A stretch of DNA of 64,000 bases. It comes from Prorocentrum cordatum. Its lineage: Eukaryota > Sar > Dinophyceae > Prorocentrales > Prorocentraceae. Made by a program: the position numbers and the translations under genes. Below are positions 40,733-51,469 of the stretch, one piece after another (the stretch's first letter is position 1; every line of letters starts with the position of its first letter). Below the pieces are notes generated by a model, which was not told where the DNA came from, did no database searches, and saw only the letters and a program-made list of their open reading frames with translations. The DNA is taken from positions 737,259 through 801,258 of the forward strand of contig CAUYUJ010009446.1 of assembly GCA_963575745.1 (NCBI GenBank). Direction: 5' to 3'.

Positions 40733-41164
40733 TCAACCACGGGTCGTTGCTCAACCGCTTCCATCACCATGTTGCCGATGCCGAAAAAACACGCCCTTCA
40801 AGCAACAATGCTCGCACGCGGGACATTGCGCTATTCCAAGCAAGCACGCACTGCTACACGGAACCGCTGAAAATTTTTTCTTGCAGCCAGGTTTGGCCGA
40901 CGGTTAGGTTTGCTTATTGTTCCGTCAGCTGCCTTTTGGTCGCTGCCATCACAGCGCAGCTGTCCTTGTGGCGCACAGCTGTTGCACAGGTTGCCCCAGG
41001 ACCTGCTGCAGCTGGTCGGTCGTCATCTTCCCGTTTAACAGCCGACGCATATTCGCGATTCTGTGTTCTCCAGGGGCACTCGAATGCACAACGCTCCGGC
41101 CACAGGCTGCCACCGCTGCCACCAGGAAGTGCCCCATTGGAAGACAACGTCTGAGAATCGTCAA

Positions 41165-41545
41165 TCATGCCAAAACACCTTTCGTGGGACTCCATCGCCG
41201 CGAATCAATGTGACTGCTGCGCCCTGACAATCTTAACCGTGCTGGAGCACCAATTCTGGGACTTCAACACCGCAAATCAACGCGAATGCTGCTTCCTGAC
41301 AACCGCAAAGCGTGCCAGAACAACACTGCTGGGGCTTCAACACAGCGAATCAACGTGGTTGGCTGTTGCGTTCTGACAATCCTAGATCGTGCTGGAACGC
41401 CACTCTTGGGACCTCAACCGTACGAATCCTTGACATGGCTGTAAACTTTTAAGACGAATGTGCGCAGCGCTACGGCGAGAGCAGCATTTGAAAAGGAACC
41501 GCCTTCCATCCTTCAAGCTGCTGCGACCATTTAAGACTAGGGCAC
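41165..41545 (-). repeat. Composite dispersed repeat, copy 4 (families B and A)
   Basis: Four family-B units with GGGACTTCAACACCGCGAATC-like cores (near 41187, 41254, 41328, 41406; period about 70-78 bp) are followed by one family-A unit (GAATGTGCGCAGCGCTACGG, 41457-41530). On the minus strand the order A then B equals the 28.5-kb copy. Outer edges and triplet tracts are missing. Confidence 0.78.
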
Positions 41546-41714
41546 GCGGCCGAGCCGACTGAGGCCGCAGGTGGGGTGCCCGAAGGGGCGCGAAGCACAT
41601 GGAGCACTCCAGGAGATTCTTTGTATGCCTTCGATCTAGAAGTTGCTATCTCTTCCTCGGCGGAAGACCCGCGCGCCCAGGGGGACGGCTGAGGTGGCGG
41701 GGCTTCTCAGAGGG

Positions 41715-41739
41715 CTCAGAAGGCTTCCAGCCTTCTGAG
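41715..41739. repeat. 11-bp stem hairpin
   Basis: CTCAGAAGGCT, TCC, AGCCTTCTGAG forms a perfect inverted repeat with a 3-nt loop. CCTTCTGAGAAGC recurs directly at 41773. Confidence 0.85.
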
Positions 41740-41889
41740 AAGCATTCCAAGTTTTCTCTGAAGCCACAGGCGGCCTTCTGAGAAGCCCTGGCCGCCTTCA
41801 AGAAGGCCTGCCCCACCTTCGTTCCCCCCTCGGCGCGCCGCCGAAGACCGTGCACCCGCTGAGTTTTCAAGGCGCGCCACGCAGGCGCA

Positions 41890-42034
41890 TGACCGCGCTG
41901 GCGCTGGCGGGCGGCGCCACCGCGGGGCTCTTGTTGGCAGCAGAGGCGCCGGGCCAGCCCCTGCGGGCGTCCCTCCACGCGGCATCGCCCCTGGTCGCGC
42001 TCCAGGCCTTCGGCGTCTTCGACGCGGAGGGATC
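41890..42034 (+). CDS. Possible 5' exon with signal peptide-like start
   Basis: ATG 41890 opens MTALALAGGATAGLLLAAEA, a hydrophobic Ala/Leu-rich segment that could be a signal peptide, then PLVALQAFGVFDAEG before the sequence degenerates into a GGA tract. The DNA CTCCAGGCCTTCGG(C/T)G is repeated at 42492 in the next candidate exon. No splice site is certain. It may be the start of the host gene whose SMB exon lies at 42996. Confidence 0.35.
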
Positions 42035-42069
42035 GCGGAGGGAGGGGGTATATCAGCAGCAGAATGGAG

Positions 42070-42180
42070 GAAGGATCGAGGAGGAGGAAAAGGAGGAGGA
42101 GGAGGACGAGGAAGAGGCGGAGGGGATGAGGAGGAGGAGGAGCAGGAGGAGGAGAAGGAGGAGCAGGAGGAGGAAGATCG
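42070..42180. repeat. (GGA)n tract, left of inverted-repeat element
   Basis: Imperfect GGA/GGAAGA repeats ending at AAGATCGGCTACG. Confidence 0.92.
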
Positions 42181-42186
42181 GCTACG

Positions 42187-42332
42187 CGCAGGAGTGACCT
42201 TGCGCCAGAGTAACCTTTCACGCGGGCACACTGGGGTCTCCCCTGCATTGGCCCGCGCGCTTGGGTTTGAGCCTCCCGCGGCCACCTGGAACCGCTCACA
42301 AAAGGTCACTCTTACTCAGGGTCACTCCTGCG
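42187..42332. mobile_element. Short inverted-repeat (MITE-like) element
   Basis: Left arm 42187-42218 (CGCAGGAGTGACC to AGAGTAACCTTT) and right arm 42301-42332 are inverted copies matching at 27 of 32 positions, enclosing about 82 bp. Both sides are (GGA)n tracts, so the element sits inside, or nucleated, a microsatellite. No clear target-site duplication and no coding capacity. Alternatively a structured intron segment. Confidence 0.5.
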
Positions 42333-42343
42333 TGAAGCCGAGA

Positions 42344-42475
42344 GGGGGAGGAGGAGGAGGAGGAGGAGGAGGAGGAGGAGGAGGAGGAGGAGGAGGAGGA
42401 GGAGGAGGAGGAGGAGGAGGAGGAGGAGGAGGAGGGAGCAGGGAGGAAGGAGGAGGGAGGAGGGAGGAGGGAGGA
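42344..42475. repeat. (GGA)n tract, right of inverted-repeat element
   Basis: About 95 bp of pure GGA followed by GGGAGGA variants. Confidence 0.96.
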
Positions 42476-42479
42476 GGCC

Positions 42480-42615
42480 CTTCGCGCCCGCTCCAGGCCT
42501 TCGGTGCCCTCGACGCTGCCCGCAGCCGGCTGCACGACATCTTCGGCGGCGCGCCGGCCCTGCACGGGGCACTCGGGGCGAAGATGGCTGGCTACGAGGC
42601 TCAGGGGAAACGTTA
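42480..42615 (+). CDS. Possible exon related to the 41.9-kb exon
   Basis: RPLQAFGALDAARSRLHDIF and GAPALHGALGAKMAGYEAQG end at a TAG (42614) or, if spliced, near the GT of AACGTTAGG. The opening CTCCAGGCCTTCGGTGCC repeats the DNA at 42001. Ala/Leu-rich and helix-like. Supported only by composition and position before the SMB exon. Confidence 0.3.
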
Positions 42616-42995
42616 GGGGGGGATAGGCTCAGGGGAGGATTCATTGACCCGGAATCGCCCGTTCATCGCCCGATAGGGTCCCGATAGCCCACGCCGCCCA
42701 GGACCTTGCGCCTTTCGCCGTCGGGGGCATATCGCCGATCTATCGGCGACGTATCGTCGATTCCAATTCGACTTTTTCCCCCCCTGCGGCGGTCCCCTGG
42801 TGGTTTTCGGGCCGTAACTCGGGCCTCCAGCCGCCGTTCGGGACGATCTGGGCAACCTTGGAACGCTCGCGGCGAGGCGCAGCCGCTGAAAGGCAATCCG
42901 AGGCTGGGAAGCCACTGGTACCCGACGAAAGCGGCAGAAGCCTCGAAACTCGAACCTCGGAACTCAGCTGGTCCCCTCCTAACGTTCTCCCTCAG

Positions 42996-43183
42996 AGGCG
43001 CCGGAGGCCGTGGCCACGCCCCAGCAGCCGGATTTCAGCCAGGCGGCCATTGCTTCCGCCGCGGGGTACGCGCCGCCGGCGCAGCAGCAGGCTGCTGCGA
43101 GCTGCCTGAGCTTCGGCTGCGTGGCCTTCGACCCGTCCAACGCCTGCCAGTGCAACGAGGGCTGCTCGAGCCACGGGTCGTGC
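42996..43183 (+). CDS. Host exon with somatomedin-B-like cysteine module
   Basis: The acceptor is textbook: CTCCTAACGTTCTCCCTCAG ends at 42995, with a CTAAC branch-like site and pyrimidine tract. The frame reads PEAVATPQQPDFSQ, an Ala/Gln-rich stretch, then CLSFGC, DPSNACQCNEGC and SSHGSC (Cys codons at 43103, 43118, 43145, 43151, 43163, 43181). C-x3-GC...C-x-C-x3-C-x5-C fits the first part of a somatomedin-B-like domain, a secreted/extracellular disulfide module frequent in dinoflagellate proteins. The expected next cysteines are absent, so the exon probably ends near 43183; the exact donor is not clear. Confidence 0.6.
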
Positions 43184-43756
43184 TCTGATGTTGTTGAGTG
43201 CGCTGAGTGCGTTTCCGTGGTTTTCAAGGTCGACATGTTGTTCAGTTTTGGGGTCCGTTTTGGAGTTCTCGTCTCGCCGTATGATATGTGCGGGCTGCCG
43301 TTTTTCTTCTGGTTTGGGCTGCCTTTATTTTCTCCCCGTTGTGAGGGGCGAAAGCTGATAATATGAAATTTGAGGAAAAAAGATACCAGCGCTATCAACA
43401 CCAACTAAGGTCGTGTTGCACCGACTACGAGACCACGTGCTCTCCGACACTGAGCAGTCAGCACCAGGCTCGAAGAAGAAACACACACGCATAAGCACAC
43501 ACCCCTGCCGAGAGTTAACAGCAATATGCGCTAAGGGGATGGACTTCGCTCCAAGCGTTTTTTTCAACGGCAGTCCAGGTCCAGATCTACGAAAATATGA
43601 CGACATAGTAAGCTAGAAGAAAACGACCAGGGCCCAGTCTTGGTTCTTGCTCTTATTAAGTGCAATATGGAGTCCATGTGGAAGCTGATGTTCTTCTTGA
43701 GGTTTCTGATAGGTGTACATTTTCGGTTATGTCTATGCCGCTTTTTCTGCTTACAG

Positions 43757-43840
43757 GCGCCGCTTGCCCAGTCGCCAGCGCAGCCCGGCTTCGGCGCCGC
43801 TGTGCAGCAGCCCGCTGTGGCCTCGCAGGCGGCGCTCCAT
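43757..43840 (+). CDS. Probable downstream host exon
   Basis: CGCTTTTTCTGCTTACAG ends at 43756, a strong acceptor, and the following frame (APLAQSPAQPGFGAAVQQPA) has the Ala/Gln/Pro character of the 42996 exon. Both exons start with GCGCCG. The 3' end is uncertain; Pro/Ser-rich low-complexity follows. Confidence 0.45.
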
Positions 43841-44059
43841 CGCTCCAGAAGTTGTGCCCCTCCTGGGCCGCCTTTTCTTCCTTCGCCTCCGCCGCCTCCT
43901 CCTCGTCCATCACCTCCCCTTCCTCCCCTCAGAACACGCTGCATCGCAAGGCCCCGCGTCGCAGGCACACCTCCCCTCCCCCCTCTCTCTCCTCATCCCT
44001 GGCCTTCCACTCTCTTGTGATCCCTCGCTCTCCTTAATCCTGTCATGTTCTGTGCTACT

Positions 44060-44290
44060 TCTCAAGGCTGGCCTGGTGCAGGCGTTGGGCAAGGATGTGT
44101 TCGTGGACCGTGAGGCGGGGCGGGCACGCTGCTGCTCACTGGGCAACCCATCCGGAGGTGGGGGCGCGCCCGTCCGATCCCCCCCGTGTCCGTTGGAACT
44201 TGGCGAGCCTTGCAGACGCGCAGATCGAGCGTGCCCGCGCGGCTGCCGCGGCGGGTCGCATCTCCTCGAGATCTTCTATGCCGCGTAGTG
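44060..44290 (+). pseudogene. LINE type B ORF1, C-terminal end (copy 2)
   Basis: Segments LVQALGKDVFVDREAGR, then RVRWNLASLADAQIERARAA, in different frames. VDREAGRV and WN-x-x-x-L are typical of the end of LINE-B ORF1 proteins. The N-terminal part is missing, so the insertion is probably 5'-truncated at about 44.05 kb, close to the host exons. Confidence 0.45.
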
Positions 44291-44319
44291 GGTGAGAGTC
44301 TCCTCGGCGGTAAGACAGT

Positions 44320-45050
44320 CGTCTTTTCGAACTGGAATGCGAGGTCCCTGCGGCGGTCGTCATCGCGGCACTAGTATGACCCGGAAGATTGAGGTGATCT
44401 CGCAAGTGGCTGGCACGCACAACGGCGCGTCGCGCTCGATCATCGCGCCACAGGAGAACCGCGAACATCATGCTGCAGTAGCTGAGTTCCCGTGGCGAGC
44501 CGCCATTCCCCACGAGGTGCGCGCAGCGCCTTCCCCTTCCCCCTTGTTCGCTTAAAGGTGGAGTCGTCACAATCGCGCCCCTGCCCCGAATATCACCGTC
44601 CAGGCCCAAGAATTTGTTCCTGGGCGCGTTCTGCACAACACGCTTTGGAATTATGTTTATAAGTGTGGCCAGTGGCGCTGGAGCGTGCACGCGCACGATT
44701 TAGAACGCTAGCTCCATCGTCACCCCGTGGAGCTCGGCCGAATTAGCGCGGGGTTTTAACATGTCGGCCAGCGGGCGTGAGTTGGGCACCCGTGCTTTCC
44801 GATCGCGCTCGGGGCGCCGTGGGGGCTCGCTCTGGCGGCCCATCTGGCGCGAGCTCGTTGAGCCTGCTGGTGGGGGCCCGCGTGTTTCCATCCTGGGATG
44901 GGCTCGGCTTCCAGGGTCGATCGATGTTTCGTGGGCCCCCCCATCCACGGCTTCTCTGACAATGCTGGCAGTCCCAGAGGGCCCGCGGATCACCTGAGGA
45001 GTGGTGCCGCAGTGGCGCGAGTGACCACGCGCCCCTGTTGTTCTCGTTAT
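44320..45050 (+). pseudogene. LINE type B endonuclease (copy 2, frameshifted)
   Basis: VVFSNWNARSLRR gives the N-terminal Asn motif of APE-type endonucleases, IIAPQENREHHAAVAEF the E-x-H-H region, GGVVTIAPLP the central strand, EFVPGRVL and SVHAHDLER the following strands, and IDRCFVGPPIHGF the ID motif region. The pieces sit in at least three frames. It would nick target DNA. Follows directly on the ORF1 end and precedes RT. Confidence 0.6.
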
Positions 45051-45639
45051 CTGATATTCCTCCGTCTTCCCCCCTCTGTCCCGAGCGCCCTCGGCCTCTC
45101 CCCCCGTTCATCTCTATTGCGATCCGATATTTGGCGAGGTCGTGAAAAGGTATTGAAGAATGAGATTGGCTTCTTGGTCTGCGAGCTGCTAAACAGTGAG
45201 GCTCGCTGTCGATGTTCGGCGACAGGCGCGCAAGACCGCGCGCGATCTCTTTCTCGCCCCAGAGCACCTCTCCCCCGCTTCCTGCACGATGGCGCCCCGA
45301 TCCAGCGCTCGCGCGATTGCCGGGCAATGCGCGCCCGCGGCAAGGAAGCCCCATGCCAACCACCCGCGGGCGCAGGCGCTCCTGGACATTAGCTCTGGCG
45401 GCAATGTCGCGCTTGCTGACCCCGACAGCCCCGGCCCCCTGCGCGCCGGCTTCCGCGTCGGGAGGCGCGGGGCCGCGGGCGGGGGGCGCGAAATTGACGC
45501 CGGCCCCAGGTGCCCTGGGCGGAGACAGCGCGCTCGCGGGCGCAAGCGGCTCGACGTCGCCGAGCCCGACATTGGGGCCCTTCGCGCGTCGGGAACACCC
45601 CGCCGCTGCCATCGCCCCTTGTGCGGCAGCGAACCTTGG

Positions 45640-46770
45640 CCAGGCTGGTGCTCTCGAGGCATTTCTTAAGGGCTCGGCTGAGGGCCCGTTTCAGGCTCTG
45701 GCTGGTTTCGGGGCGCTTGTCTTCGAGGAGTCCACGCCTCTCCCGCGATGGGCTGAGCGCCGCGTCGAGCGCCCCCCCCCCCCCCCCCCCCTTGGCGCGG
45801 ACCTTTCGGGGTTGCGCCCCCCGCCCGCTCCCCCCCCGCCCCCCCCCGCCCCGCGTCGGGATCTTCGCGGGTTCCTTGCGGTTGCCCCGACTAGCGCCCC
45901 TGGGCCTGACGGCCTTCTCTTCCGCGCCTGGAGAGTCGGCCTCGGCCTCGAGATCCCCCGCGGCTGTCTCCCCTGGGTCCTTCAATGCCCCTTCATATGC
46001 ACTTGTGTTTATAAGTTATCTCGCTGTCCCCCCCAAGCCCATCTCGGGGCGACTGACTCTGGCCCCGGGGGACTTCGGAGGAGCGCGCAAGACGCGCGTC
46101 GCTCGGACTCAAGAACGGCCATTAGACATGCTGGTTGCGACGTGAAGCAGGCGTCGCACCCTAGCTATCCAGCAAGTAGCTTCACCCGAGCAGACGAGAT
46201 TCGCTGCGAAAAGGAATTTTGTCAACATCGTCGATTTGGACGGCGCGGCACGTCTGGCATCCGTCCGCGCCGCTACCCTCCCCTCCTCCCCTTCTTGCCT
46301 CGCATCGCTTCTGTCCATCGTCTTCGACCGAGCGTTCCCCCTTGTTTCTTAGGGGTGGGTGAAGCTCACCATCCGAGCATATATAGCGCCTCGCGGCTTC
46401 GCCCTTGCCGTGAACGTCTTCTACGCCATCGATCCTTGCAATTGCGATGTCGGGGTGACTGTCGCGCTCTTTCACTGGGTGCATGCTGGTCCTTCTTCGC
46501 CCTTGCCTACGATCCCTTCCTCGAGGGTCTCTCCCGTAATATCGAGCGCAAGGCGGGCAAGCGCGCGCGCTGGTGACATTGGCGCAGCTGTTTGGCGCGC
46601 TCGCGCGCATGCTGCACTTGCGCGCGTAGTCCGGAACGCGAAGCATTGTGCGTCTCTCCACTTGAAGCTTAGCAAATGCGTGGCCATGCAGCTGAGTGCC
46701 CCCCTGCGCGACGAGAGCATCGCGGCGCGCTGGCGGCGGCAGCGAGCGCGCGGCATGCCTTTCAGCTGAT
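45640..46770 (+). pseudogene. LINE type B reverse transcriptase (copy 2)
   Basis: TSAPGPDGLLFRAWRVG at 45890-45935 is the hallmark N-terminal RT motif (S-x-PGPDGxxxxxW). Next, across frames: PKPIS/LTLAPGD, EQTRFAAKRNFVNIVDLDGA (motif 1-2 region), SFDRAFP (motif A region), ACWSFFALAYDPFLEGLSRN (motif B) and AGDIGAAVWRARAHAAL (motif C at 46569-46586). The first Asp of the active-site pair is changed to Gly (GGT at 46572) while the second is kept. HLKLSKCVAMQL follows. Homopolymer C runs near 45774-45790 look like slippage sites. Confidence 0.72.
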
Positions 46771-47690
46771 GAGCTGATTTGTCGTGGAGTGCTGCTTGGC
46801 CCAGCTGCGACGGACGCGGACCATTGGGCCTCGCCGCTTCTGAAGCGCCGCGACCGCTCGGTCCAGAACTCGCAGTCCGGCACTCCGTTGCTCCACGCTG
46901 CAGGCCTGTATATGTCGCGAGCGCTGCCAGCGTTTTCGCGCCAAAGCCAGGTCTTTGTCTCGCCTCGCCCTGGCGGCCTGATCAATCGATTCACGCCTGC
47001 TAGACTACGGGGCGCCCCCGGCTGTGCTCCTGCCCGCGCTGACTGGTTTGAGCATGAGAAATCTGGCGCCGCGAATTTAAGTTTCGCGGCGGTTTGGAAG
47101 CAAACGCGAGTGCTCTTATGCGGTCTGTTCTTGTCACTCTCATCACCTGGCAAGCTAACCTGGCGGGGCCTCGGTCGACGGTCGTCTCTCCTGGACCTGC
47201 CGAATGGCGGGGTCGCCCCCGTCTTTGCCCCCTTGGCGGGCCGCCCCTGCCTTCGCTTGGACACTCGAGCAGGCCTCTCCAGGGTTCCCCGTGCCCCCTT
47301 CTTCCGCCCGTCGCGCGACGGTCTCGCGCGGGGAGATTCGAGATTGCGTTGGTTAGAGGTTGCGCGCGGGCGCCCGGGGCCCTCGGGGAAGAAGATTGCT
47401 CTGGCCCCGACCGAGGGCAGGAAGACGCGGCGGGTAAGGAAGTTTCGGACGTGCTTTCAAGAACTCTCCCCCGCTGTGCCCTCCTGGTCGTTCGCTGCCC
47501 GCGCCCGCGCCCGCGTTCGCCGCCGCTTCGCCCTCGCCGCCGAGCGGCTCAAGGGCGCCGAGGAGGCCGGGGCCCTCCTTCGCCCCGCCCCCCCAGCACG
47601 GGCCCGCGTCGCTCTGCGCACTTGGCTAGGTACTTGGATCACTGGGGCGAGGATGCAGCGTCGTCGATGCCCCCGTGCGTTCGGATTTCA
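46770..47690 (+). pseudogene. LINE type B post-RT region (copy 2)
   Basis: One long frame: GPAATDADHWASPLLKRRDR, QNSQSGTPLLHAAGLYMSRA, FSRQSQVFVSP, APARADWFEHEKSGAANLSF. This is the helical region that follows RT in this LINE type. After 47.1 kb the frame is Arg/Pro-rich and similarity fades. Confidence 0.55.
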
Positions 47691-47994
47691 TAGGTCCTGG
47701 CCCCCCTCTGACCCCTTTTTCCTCCTTGGTCTCGCTGGCCGCTCTCGTTCCGCTGCGTTCACTGTCGCGGTGCGCCACTTTTGCCGTCGCGCTTCTCATT
47801 GCCCCTCCTTGCCTCTCAACGGCGGGGAAGCGCGGGCCCTCGCTCGGGCCGCCGGGGCGGCCGCGCGACGGCCGGCCCGCGGGGGGCGGAAGTTCCTTCT
47901 CGATCGCCAGGTCTTCGGCGCGAGCGTCGAGGCTGGGCGCGCGGAGGAAGGTGGCAGCAACGAGCGGGCGGGATTGGATCTCTTCGGTCGCGCT

Positions 47995-48105
47995 TCACCT
48001 CCTCCTTCCTCCTCCTCCTCCTTCTCGCCTCCTCCTCTCACTCCTCCTCCTCCTCCTCCTCCTCCTCCTCCTCCTCCTCCTCCTCCTCCTCCTCCTCCCC
48101 CTCCT
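47995..48105. repeat. (CCT)n tract
   Basis: CCT repeats with TTC interruptions, expanded inside the distal part of LINE-B copy 2. Confidence 0.95.
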
Positions 48106-48229
48106 GCCCTGGGCAGCTGCCGGGCCTCGTGGTATTGGGGCGCTCTGGGACTTCATGGCGATCGTGCGGCGTCTCGGAAGATGGGTCTGGGCGGGCTGCG
48201 TCGCGGGCAGCTGTTCGGCGCGCGGCCGC

Positions 48230-49800
48230 AGGCAATCTCATGGACTCGGACATCTCCGCCCTCGCGGCGGCGTTCCTCTCCGAGCCTCTCAACAGTTGTA
48301 ACGGTTCTGTTGGGGGGCCCGGTTCTGGCGGGGCCGGCGGGGCCGCCTCGGACGCGCGACCCTTGGGTTTCATGGGCACTATCGGCGAGGTCGCGCGCAG
48401 GGTCCTCGATGAGCGCGCGCGCCCCATCATTCAGTTGATAGCAACCAAGTTTCAGAGAATGGCCGCAACAAGCATCGTCGCTTCCACGCCAATGTCATAG
48501 ACTTAGATACGCACGCGAGGTCAACTGGCGCGCTCGCCCAGGATGCGACGTCGAGGGCCCCCTCGCCCATAGCTTCTGACGATGCGCAAGCGCCCCCGCT
48601 GGTCATTCAGCGCCGGTTATTTTTTGCCCCTGGTGAATTTCGAAGTATCTCCTCTACCGTTTCGAGCCCTCCGTGCGCGCAGTCATTGCGCGCTCTGTTT
48701 CTTCGTGGGTGCGCCACTGGCTCTCGCGTGCCGCATGCGGCCGGGGGACCTCCGAGGGTGCCTGGCGAGTAGTTCTTTTTGTGCCATCGCGGCGAACGCC
48801 TTCATGCTCGACTTGAAATCGAGACTGGCTTCGGCGAAGCCCACTCTCGCACTTGCGCGTGCGCGCGGACAACATGGGGGCAGCGACGTGGGGAGATCGC
48901 GGATAGAAGGGGCTTGCCCGCGCATGTCGGTTCGCGGGCCCATTTGCCAACCTGCATCTCGAACGCAAAAAATGTTTCGCCGCCCCCCTGAATGGGGGGC
49001 CTCGTAGCATTGGAGTGCTTGAAAATTGTGCGAGCAGCTGGCGGTGGCCGGCCCAAGCTGGACATCATTTGACGTCGTTGGCTTGTGTACTTACTTGGTT
49101 TCCAGATTGAAGCTTTGTTGCAGACGATGACCAATAACTCGGACCCCTGATTAAACGCTCGACCAGGACTATCGAGTTTGGGCGGCGAGGCGCCGCATTC
49201 CTGCGCTTGCCTGGTCGCGTCGCGAACGCGCTCTCCCCATCGCTTGCTACGCGGCGCAATTAGTTCCTCTAAATTGGAACGCGGCCAAACTCAACATCGT
49301 CGTCTTGCTCGACTCTTACATTCTCCAAGCGGCGTGCTACGGGCTGGTGATTATTCGGAGCTCGGCGGTTGGAACGGGCCCAGGTTCCCGTCTATGTCCA
49401 TCCTCGCGGCTGCGGTTCGCATGAGAAACTTGATTTGCGGCGCGACGTGGAAGGGAAATTGCTGCTCGTCGTCGCATCCTGATCGGTTCCGGAGCGGCGG
49501 TGCTGTCGGACTTGAAAGCCATTGTCCCGGGCTGCTGGTCTTCTGCCCCTCGTCCCAAACATCTGGCGGAAGCAGCGTCTGACTTCGCGCTCGATCGCCG
49601 TTCCTGCGAAGGTGGCTCGCAGACCCTCGAGATTTGGAAGAGCGACGGCGCGCTTATCCCGCCGACGGTGCGAGGCGCATTTTGGTGAATGCCCCCCCCT
49701 TGTTCCTGCCCGTCTTCAGCTGGCAAACGGAGAGCAGAAAACCGACCGGAACATTCTAGGTCCCAATCCTGAGCGGCAATCAAATTTGATTGCGCAGCGT
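48230..49800 (+). pseudogene. Unassigned distal part of LINE-B copy 2
   Basis: Protein-like segments include MDSDISALAAAFLSEPLNSC (48239), then ECLKIVRAAGGGRPKLDI (49008), then SDLKAIVPGCWS / LETW-type and IPPTVRGAFW (49500-49690), in changing frames. I cannot name a domain; position between RT and the zinc-binding end suggests the element's C-terminal region. Confidence 0.35.
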
Positions 49801-50130
49801 TGAGAATGGTCTTCCCTCCAGAGTTGACAGATCTGATCGAGCGACGGCCGCCGTCCCGCTTCGGCGCCGAGTTCGAGGAGTTCGATGACTTAGGCGCGCT
49901 CTCTCAGCAGCCCCCTCAACGCGGGCCATCGCCGCGTTGGAAACTCACGTCGGCGGCTGGAGTGCTGACGCTCGCACGCAGAAAGAAGCGCAACGCATGT
50001 GCGGCTGCCCTGAGAAGCGGGAAACGGTTCATCGCTACGTCATCGAACGCGGCAGATGCCACCATTTCGCAGACCTCGCCTTGCGGCGCGATCCCCCTGC
50101 CAACTTCAGCGCCGTATAGGCCTGAGAAGG
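49800..50130 (+). pseudogene. LINE type B C-terminal zinc-binding end (copy 2)
   Basis: PPELTDLIERRPPSRFGAEF followed in a neighbouring frame by VGGWSADARTQKEAQRMCGC and PEKRETVHRYVIERGRCHHF, then ADLALRR. C-x-C ... H ... C-H-H fits the cysteine/histidine zinc-binding end found after RT in many LINEs. One frameshift near 49930. Confidence 0.5.
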
Positions 50131-50299
50131 CGGCCGCGTCAGCTCCTTCATGGTGTCCGACCACCACCGCCGTCTCATGGCCCGCAAGTTCTCGCCCCCG
50201 CCCGCGCGCGCCGACGCCCCGGCGCTCGTCGACGCAGCCCGCGCCCCCGCGCGCCCCCCCTTGGAGGCGACATGGGGGGGGTGGCTGAGGGGGCACGAG

Positions 50300-51465
50300 A
50301 TTCTCGAACGAGTGCTATAAGCGAGAAAGGAGGAGTCTTCGGATAGTGAGAACGACGCGTGCAGCAGCTCTTGCTCGGGCTTATCGTCCCCTGTTGTTTT
50401 TGCCCTTCCGCCGTCTCTCCCTCGCCGGCCGCCGCCCCTTCCCCCGCCCTCGCCCGTTCCGAGACGGAGCTGAAATCCCGATGCAGGTTCGGCGCGGCAG
50501 CGGCGGCAGCTTCTTCCCAGCGGGTGCGGAAGTTCAGAATTGCAACGTCAGCTGCCCCAATGATGCCGCCTGGCATTGCGGTTTCCCTCCTTCCTCTGCT
50601 GCCCCCCCCCCTCCTTTCCACGTCCGTTCTCGGGCTCGGGCGGGCGCGCGCAGCCGATGTTGAGCGGGGGTGGCGTGGGCTCGGTCGACTCGCCTCTGGG
50701 AGCGCTCCGCCTTCTTCTCCGCTTCGCCCTCCCCCTCCTCGACCCCCCCCCCCCGTCCTCGCCCTCCTCGCCTGCCCCCTCTATCCTGCCCCCCCTTCGT
50801 CGCGCCGGGCGAGCCTGAGCGCCGCGGCTGCGGCGCCCGGGCAGCGCGAGCGAGATGCAGGAAGAAGGGGTGCGTCGACTTAGGCGCGCGGTGGCAAATT
50901 GAAAGCCGCGGCCCGCGCGGGCGCGGAGCAGTCGGGCAGGCAGCCGGCGAGAAAGGGTGGCGCAATGCCGAGGGAGAGAGGGCTGAACGCGAGAGATCGA
51001 CATGCGCGCGCAAACTAGCCGCTGGTAAACAAAGCGTTTGTTTAGCGCTTGACGTTGAAACTTGTTGGCGCGGCCCCCTAGGGCAAGTCTGGCAGCTGCA
51101 CGTGGGCGGGGCTGACGCAGCTGATACTTTAGGCGCCAGGCTTGAAAGAAATGCGGGATGCAGTGGGCAGCGCAGGCTAGTGCAATCTGCGGGCTGGCCT
51201 GTCTGCGATGGCGCGGAGCAGTCAAGGCGCGCCGGTGGACGGAGCGGATGCAAAGACGGGTCAGGCGGGAGAGACTGCAGCGCGGCGGCCCGCAGCATGG
51301 CTGGCGCCCCGCCGGGGGCCAAAAATGGTCAGATGTCTAGCCCCCGCCCCCGCGCACGCGCCCCGCCGCCCGCCCGCGCCCCGCCCGCCGGCGCCCCCAG
51401 AGCCCCCGACCCGCGATCCGAGAAAGAATGCAGCAGGTCTTTTGGCAGTGCGGGATTGAGCAGTT
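50300..51465. other. Unassigned GC-rich stretch
   Basis: C-rich runs (50600-50620, 50744-50756) and Arg/Pro-rich frames on both strands, no recognised motif. Separates LINE-B copy 2 from the type-A relative. Confidence 0.4.
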
Positions 51466-51469
51466 GATG

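Noticed and set aside
42733-42748. CGCCGATCTATCGGCG palindrome as an operator or regulatory site
   Set aside because: A 7-bp arm in a likely intron of a GC-rich genome is expected by chance, and no regulator context exists.
51316-51332. GGGGCCAAAAATGGTC as a minus-strand leader relic
   Set aside because: Only a short core matches, with no second copy, no pyrimidine tract on the correct side and no ORF start after it.
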